This document shows, one piece after another, positions 58,066-64,000 of a DNA stretch of 64,000 nucleotides. The first letter of the stretch is position 1; each line of letters starts with the position of its first letter. A program made the translations under genes and the position numbers. Source of the DNA: Ceratobasidium sp. AG-K (Eukaryota; Basidiomycota; Agaricomycetes; Cantharellales; Ceratobasidiaceae); NCBI GenBank assembly GCA_037039685.1, contig JAWNGF010000005.1:1364001-1428000 (forward strand), given 5' to 3'. A model generated the notes under the pieces. It did no database searches. It worked only from the letters and a program-made list of their open reading frames with translations, and had not been told where the DNA came from.

Positions 58066-58074
58066 GATCTATCC
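58066..58074 (+). repeat. 9-bp target-site duplication, right copy
   Basis: GATCTATCC, identical to 54471-54479. Confidence 0.95.
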
Positions 58075-58077
58075 AGC

Positions 58078-58820
58078 CCAAATCGAAATGGTCGCTTTGG
58101 CGAGCAATTCTGTGAGGCACTGATCAATTTTCTGCCATGCAGCCTGTTACTCAGGCTAGATACAACTTTGAGAGAGGAAAACTACGCAGTTCTATAGGCG
58201 CACATATGCGCCAGAAATGTTGGCAATATTGGGGATCCAGCACTCCAAAGTAATGAGATGGGAGGGAAATATGTCGGGAATTTTCCCCCAATGTTCCAGG
58301 GGTCAGAAAGATCCAACCAAGATACTCAGAGGAGTTGATATAAAGCTTATAGGATAGCATACTTTGATTAATAAGTATATAGTGGAACAGGGCTTGAGTC
58401 CATACAGGTAAATTGTACAAAGGAGAATATTATTGGTGAGATAGGGGTCAGGAGAATTAGGTGTTTTGGCTCTCAAGAATTCCCATGAGGAGCAAGCCCC
58501 CTTTTCCATAATGTATTATTAACATTATTAATCAAATTATGCTATCCTATAAGCTTTATATTAGCTCCTCTGAGTATCTTGGTTGGATCTTTCTGACCCC
58601 TGGAACATTGGGGGAAAATTCCCGACATATTTCCCTCCCATCTCATTACTTTGGAGTGCTGGATCCCCAATATTGCCAACATTTCTGGCGCATATGTGCG
58701 CCTATAGAACTGCGTAGTTTTCCTCTCTCAAAGTTGTATCTAGCCTGAGTAACAGGCTGCATGGCAGAAAATTGATCAGTGCCTCACAGAATTGCTTGCC
58801 AAAGCGACCATTTCGATTTG
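58078..58820. repeat. Foldback inverted repeat, two 296-bp arms
   Basis: Arm 58078-58373 is the reverse complement of 58525-58820; I count only about four mismatches. The spacer is 151 bp. Each arm contains a nearly palindromic core (GGCGCATATGTGCGCC) and the same open frame of 69 codons read outward from the centre. The arms end in the same bases (CCAAATCG inward), but I find no duplicated target sequence flanking them. Such near identity means either a recent foldback transposon or a recent inverted duplication of one repeat. The transcript would form a long hairpin. Confidence 0.9.
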
Positions 58821-59493
58821 GTCATTTCTCAATCATTTTCTACTCGTTTGCGGTCGTCTTGAGCTCTTTCGATAGTGCGCGTGTTGAGGTATTATTGAAT
58901 ATATTATTTACATTTCTCAAACCTCGTTTCAGATCTCCCGCAGACTATGTAAAACATCTGTTCCTGCGAACAATTTTGTGAGGAACTGTACAGTATGCTT
59001 TGGATCTCCACCCGAGTGTCCAATATCCTTATCTGGTCCGGGACATTCAGTCTCTGAGTTTGCTGCATCATCATGGTCATAAGAAATAACAGAATTGTGG
59101 CCGCGTATCGCGATAAATAAATATCAAAAGGCCCTAGGTGTTTGACGTCAAGGATTTTCGTAGGGCCCAGAACGCAACTGAAACCATGTAGGATGTGCTA
59201 CTGAATAACTAATGCGGCGCTCTTCCCAACAATAATACTATTGCGCCTTGAAACTTGGGGGGAATGCGGAATGGGTGGTGTGCAACGTTCTGACGTCGTA
59301 TAGCTAACTATAAATCCAAATCCACAAAATAGATAGGCTGACTGGATTTGGCACAACACGATGCTCTACGAGCACTGACAAGCGCCGGGTGTCCACGAGA
59401 CACGGTGAGGGGGAACCCCAATGAACCAATAACCCAACGTCACAACGAAAACAAGTTGAAACGATAACGTACATACAACCAACAACACCAGAA
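58821..59493. other. Spacer between foldback repeat and ZF-P
   Basis: No gene recognised. It should contain the 3' untranslated region of ZF-P. Confidence 0.4.
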
Positions 59494-62395
59494 TCAAAAG
59501 GGCTTCGATGAGTGAGCGTGCTTGGCGCCTGATATTCGTGCCCTGACTTGGGCAAACTTGCGAGCCCCGATTCCCGATTCTGCGTCAACGAGAAGCTGTT
59601 CCACATACTCAGGGTTAATCGTATTCGGGATCGACGGCCCGGGGACCTGAGCCTGGATGGTTTCCCGCGTGAATGTGCTGCCGTTAGCAGGAGGCGCCGC
59701 CGATGCCTTTGTAGAGTGTTGAACTGGAATGGAGCCCTGAGAATTCGCGACCTCGAGGTCTGTGGGTCCCATTGAGTACGCCATCCAATTAGGGTTTTGT
59801 ACCGGATTTGTCGTGGTATGTAGAGTTCCTACCGCAGGGTGCTTCTGGGTCGCGTGTCTCTTCAGGTTTGAGCGACTTGAATAAGCTGAATCACATCCCG
59901 GATAGTCGCAAGGGTAAGACTTATCTGAAATAAATGAGGGAGTGAGTACTTGACATAAATTGTCACATCGACGACTCACCGTCGCCTTGTTGGCTGTGAC
60001 GCGAAGCCATGTGATCTTTGAGTAAATAAGGACGACGGAACGACCGAGGGCAGACGGAACAAGCGTGCGGTTTTTGGCGTGTTTCTGAAATCTGCTCCGA
60101 CTCAGAAGAGATGTGCGCTGGAGTGGACTGGAAAGTGGTTACTGAACTTGAAATTGAGGGAAGATTCGTGATAGGTGCTGAAAAAAAGTTGTTCGGGGCT
60201 CGATGATCCCCTTCATCAGGAAGCTGCCGACCTTGTAGAGCCCGCTTTTCATTGAATGCTTGGGCAACGATAGTCGAACTCGAGGTAGTGCCAGAACCGA
60301 AAGCTTGAAGTTCAAATCCAACGGCGGAATTCCAAGGGTGGGAGCTCTGCGGAGGGACACCAACAGAGCGTAGGCTTGTGGACTGCCTCAACATATTTGG
60401 CGGTAGCTTAGAAACGCCGTACTTGCTTTGCGATAGGTTGATTGAACTCTCGGGTAGGGGACGTTTGGCTGTTGGTTTCCAGGGGCTGATAGCGCAAGTG
60501 TACCATGGCGGTATAAACCTTCCTGATCTGCGCAAGCTGGATGTAAGCAACGTCACGCTACTCATATTTCGATAACCAACTAACCGTGTACCAGTGTGGG
60601 CGATGGCCTTGTATCATGTATGCTAGTACCCGGTACAATTGGATAGCTGGACCCTGAGGTTTGGGGTCTGTAGGTTCCAGCCGGGATTGAATGTTCTGGG
60701 AGGAGGCGATGGTGTCGAGGGACTCGAGCGTCGAAAGGAAATGCCGAGTGCAAATTAGCTGGTCCTTGACGTAACCAACCGGTAGCGTCCCGTTGACCCA
60801 CACCTCCTTGCTGCATCTCCGGGAGGGATGGCTCGAGATTTGGGCCGAAACCCGACTGGAGGCTAGTTCCTCCCTCTGTACCCGGATAGATACTACTTGA
60901 TAGCTGATTCGAGTTGGCCGTGTGGCTAAGCCCAGAAGAACTAGAGTATGTGTTAGAGCCCCAAGTAAATGCGAAGCCATAGGTCGATCCCAGTGCTTGG
61001 GTCCTCCGGAACTTTGCCGGACACAGGCGAGCAACAAAGCAGAGCGCCACAACCCCCACGAATGGCTGAGCCGTAGGAAACCTACTGGACCCCCCTGACA
61101 ATCGTGCAATGCTCGGACGCCACACTGTCGTCGAGCTAGCGCCAATAGGTTCTCCAGTGGGCTTGAAAGACGAATGTCGCAAAGAGTAACGGCGCTGGAA
61201 TGTATGGCTAAAGGGTTCGGCCACGTCCAAGATGTCGAGGGCTCGGTTTGTATGGCGAGAGTAGCGTTGGTCATGGACAGGGTTGCGGGTAAAGAAGACA
61301 ATAGACATCTTGTTTAGGCAGGACCACGACTGGTCCACTGACAGTTGACTAATACATTCAATTTATGCGATCGGTACCACATCAACGTCTCTGGTTAAGG
61401 CGAGGCTGGCTCCGGAGATGTTCCCAGGACTCCCAATTAGCAAGCCCAAAAGCAGGGTCCCTTCTTGATGCTTTAAAATGCCGCCTGCTAGTAAGTGTGA
61501 GAGTGCGTGGGACTGCTCAAGCGCCCCCGTGCCTACGTAATTGTGTAAGTATGATGGAAAATATGGGCCTCGGGACTCATTAACCACACAATATCCCATG
61601 CCAACAAACAAATGGTAGGGTTGCTAAATTAGAGAGCATCATCCTAAGGAGCGAATCACTAGGGGTGCCAACCCCTACTCCAAATGCTCAGATCTTGGTA
61701 TTTGGAGATATGTGGAGGTTTACTCACCACTCGTCTCCTCGGTCAATACATAACTTAGGCTATGGCCAAGAGGTGTCCTTTGGTCTGCTTAGTTCAGAAA
61801 AACACATTAGATGGTCGTGCTCTTACATGTTAGAATCGTCTGCCGCCGGGTCACCCGGAAGTGGCCCGCCAGCCTTTCCCAAGGCGTATGAGATACCTGA
61901 TCCGCAGGGTGTCATACATATGAGTCTCTGCTTATAGTTAGAATACATTGATAAGGTGAGCAGATAAAGCCACGCTACCTTCAAAGAGATCGTTAGGGAA
62001 GACCACAGTTGTCTAGCCAGGCAGTATGATTTTCTGACTGAGGTATCATAATGGGGTGCATCGCGTATCCCAATTGTGTTTGGTGCAAACCGAGAGAAGA
62101 CCGCGCTGGGTGTATTTATGGAAGGGTGGTGCCAAGGTGGGGAAATGTCTCTACAAAAAGCCCAAAATCTCGTTCGTCTCGTAGGGTCTCGGGATTCAGG
62201 GGAGGTGCTCGTCAGGCTCCCAAGCGCCCGTGACGTCTCGTGAGCCCTCACGAGATAAGCGCGCATTTCGCTCTTGATTGCTCGCGAGCCCTCAGGAGCG
62301 CTTAGGAGCCGCCACGAGCTCAACGAGCACCTCCCATTGATCCCGAGACCACACGAGATTCTTGGGTTTTGCTGACGGTGTTCATTAGCATTCAC
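59494..62395 (-). CDS. C2H2 zinc-finger protein, unit ZF-P (ZF-M/N subgroup)
   Basis: The finger-2 exon starts at 59494. It joins (GTGAGT..intron) to the exon with finger 1, which in turn joins by GTTAGT..GATCAG to a frame open from 60594 to 61338. Finger 1 is C-x2-C-x12-H-x4-H (RPYLLKD), the linker QGDDKSY, and finger 2 C-x4-C-x12-H-x4-H (SRSNLKR). The tail has RKFAQVRARISG, aligned with ZF-M KFALARNRAKRRRG. A hydrophobic patch (FVGVVALCFVARL) precedes the family segment. Further upstream, an exon with KAGGPLPGDPAADD (about 61.83-61.94 kb), preceded by SLTISLK before GTAGCG, matches the KxAGG exon and its neighbour in ZF-M and ZF-N. The most upstream part of that frame overlaps a foldback repeat at 62155-62371. 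The start codon is unresolved; no internal stop was found in the finger-bearing exons. Confidence 0.7.
62155..62371. repeat. Imperfect foldback repeat
   Basis: The left half reads in reverse complement much like the right half. Shared blocks are AATCTCGT, GGTCTCGGGAT, GGGGAGGTGCTCGT or its close variant, and GGCTCC with AAGCGC. A smaller palindrome, CTCGTGAGCCCTCACGAG, sits near the centre. It looks like a MITE-type or foldback insertion within the upstream part of ZF-P. I could not identify a target duplication. Confidence 0.7.
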
Positions 62396-64000
62396 ATGCC
62401 ACCTGGAATTGGTCAGCCCAAATCAACAACTACAAGCATCTTTGATCGCTTACGCTTTTGTGGATATGACAACACGGCAGAGTGGCGACATACTTGCCTA
62501 GGTAGATGAGAGAGACTAAGGAGGGGGAATGAGGAATAAACAAAGTAAAAAGAGAGGAAACAAAGTGAGCGTACAGCCTGGAATTCGTATGGAGAAATGC
62601 AACGTACAGGAATAACGATAGTTCTTAGTACGAGGAGGTGAGTTATCGCTTTGGGTCAGCGAGAGAGTGCTAGTGAATGCGCAAAGATTGGGACAATTTG
62701 AGCAAAGTAGAAACCTCAACGCTATACTGGCACACCGTGGGCTGCCCATCAATCAGCTGCTTCTGGCGGGGCCAAGATGGAGTGGCAGGAATATAAAAGA
62801 CGTAACCGTAAAAATACATCAGACAGTCAAGCACATGGGCCCCTGACATTGAGGCAATTCACCTTCTCTAGCCCTGGGGGCTAGGCCTCGGGGCACACGA
62901 TGGTATCAGAAGGTGTTTTGGCCAGCAATTTGTGGCACCCCCGATTCAGGATGCGACCCGGGACGTCACTACCAGGTTATCTAATTCTCGCAATGGTAAA
63001 ATTACCTCGAGCCCTCTTATTTCGAGTGGACTAGGTAGCTAGACAGTAAACTACTCGAGATTGCTCTCCTGTATCGGCTATGCATAGAACGTCACTCATC
63101 TGATGCGGAGGACTCACACCCCCACGGAGCAAATGGTGAGGATTGGGTTGATGCAAATCTCCGATGCCAACCCCAGATCCGGGCTGATATGGATTGAACA
63201 TGCCAATACTTGTCCTCATGCGGTATACTGTGATCAACGGAATGTATTGCTGCCGATAAGTGACAAATGCTTGCTAGGTGCGTTCTTTCTTGCTCTCAGG
63301 ATGCATAAGGTCAAATGTTCACCCATGTTGGAGCAAGCCACATCAGGAGTGGGTGTTCCCATTCCTTGGAGACACACTCTCTGAAACCGCCGATCCACCA
63401 CTCGCTGGCAACGGTGAACATGACAACCTGTGGAAAAAGCTACAGGGCGTAGCGTGCTGAAGGCTATGCCTGAGCTCTCGTTTCAGCAGAACCTGTGCAT
63501 GGCAATTTAGAGCTTCTATAACTGTGCCATCTTACAGTAGTGGTAGTCCTGGTCCATCTCGTCTTTTTTCCAGTCAAGTTTCAAGAAACGTAGTGAACTG
63601 AGACAATTGCCCCCGGCGCGTTCCTCAATAGAAATCTATCCGTGCCGAACTGCTGCCGGCACCGCTGCGCCGCCTTCCCCCAGCGATTTTCATTGGTCGG
63701 ACGGCGGTACCTTTGCTTTGGTCCTTTGCGCTCATATGTGCCAAAATGGAAAAATGATCGGCAGTGGCGTCAGCGCCAGTTCATTTTCTTCATGATCAGA
63801 GTCAAGTGGCGTCGGTATAAAAGTACGATACACAAGAATTCAAGCATTCACCTACAGGCTCCCAGAATAAACCTTGAATGGGTGTACCTAGAAGGATAAA
63901 CGGCCGGACTTTTGATTGGCAGGACAAGCAACGCGCTGACAGGGTTTTGGCGACCACCTCGTGACTGGACTCTTACAATTCAATTTGTCCACTGCAACGC
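62396..64000. other. Right edge of window
   Basis: No gene recognised. A CCCATCAATCAGCTGCTTC block with a GGAGTGGCAGGA block near 62.75-62.80 kb matches the ZF-M and ZF-N flanks (44.29 and 49.05 kb), so the duplicated unit probably continues here. Short frames at 63.0-63.9 kb have no motif. Confidence 0.4.

Noticed and set aside
58151..58748. The two near-identical 69-codon frames in the inverted-repeat arms as genes
   Set aside because: They are the same sequence in inverted copies, lack a plausible start context or splice signals, and are best explained as part of the repeat.
507..63899. Most plus-strand open frames of 60-150 codons opposite the zinc-finger exons
   Set aside because: They are shadows of GC-rich minus-strand exons, without domains, start context or splice logic.
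1..64000. CRISPR arrays, tRNA or rRNA genes
   Set aside because: No regularly spaced repeats, no convincing tRNA-like B box with folding arms, and no rRNA-like conserved stretch were seen. The window is eukaryotic in gene structure.

Overview
The window looks like nuclear DNA of a filamentous basidiomycete. Introns are short (about 48-64 bp) with CTAAC-type branch points, intergenic spaces are small, and the transposons (hAT, Mutator-like) and one von Willebrand A/Vint gene are of kinds common in Agaricomycetes. Rhizoctonia/Ceratobasidium is my best guess, from general resemblance only. I found no tRNA, rRNA, CRISPR array or bacterial-type operon. A run of 100 N at 37415-37514 marks an assembly gap.

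The main content is a tandem array of sixteen related C2H2 zinc-finger units, called ZF-A to ZF-P here, all on the minus strand between about 0.7 and 62 kb. Each complete unit encodes a long, mostly disordered protein ending in two zinc fingers and a short basic tail. A phase-1 intron splits the linker between the fingers. Five units can be spliced into one continuous frame: ZF-A (627 aa), ZF-C (1082 aa), ZF-H (531 aa), ZF-I (452 aa) and ZF-O (555 aa). ZF-L, ZF-N and ZF-P have intact fingers but unresolved N-termini. ZF-B, F, G, J, K and M show frame breaks, stops or a lost zinc ligand. ZF-E has a rearranged N-terminus and ZF-D is a last-exon remnant. Sequence subgroups are A+L; B, C, E, F, G, H and J; M+N+P, of which M and N carry a transmembrane segment; and the singletons K, I and O. 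ZF-K keeps a near-canonical TGEKPY-type linker and may resemble the parent gene. M and N lie in two diverged copies of a unit about 4.7 kb long, and P resembles a third.

Layout: 0-6 kb, ZF-A and ZF-B; 6.3-8.7 kb, a frame-broken vWA-Vint gene, the only clear plus-strand gene; 9.6-13.1 kb, ZF-C; 13.9-15.6 kb, the ZF-D remnant and a small hAT element with an exact 8-bp target duplication; 15.6-19.2 kb, little coding; 19.2-33 kb, ZF-E to ZF-J; 34.9-37 kb, ZF-K, then the gap; 38-52.6 kb, ZF-L to ZF-O; 54.5-58.1 kb, a Mutator-like element with 131-132 bp terminal inverted repeats and an exact 9-bp target duplication; 58.1-58.8 kb, a nearly perfect inverted repeat; 59.5-62.4 kb, ZF-P and another foldback repeat.

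Inference: this is a birth-and-death cluster of regulator-like proteins. The residues expected to contact DNA are nearly fixed between copies while everything N-terminal diverges, so the paralogs may share a DNA target and differ in how they are controlled. Several breaks are single-base indels, so assembly error must be excluded before any copy is called dead.
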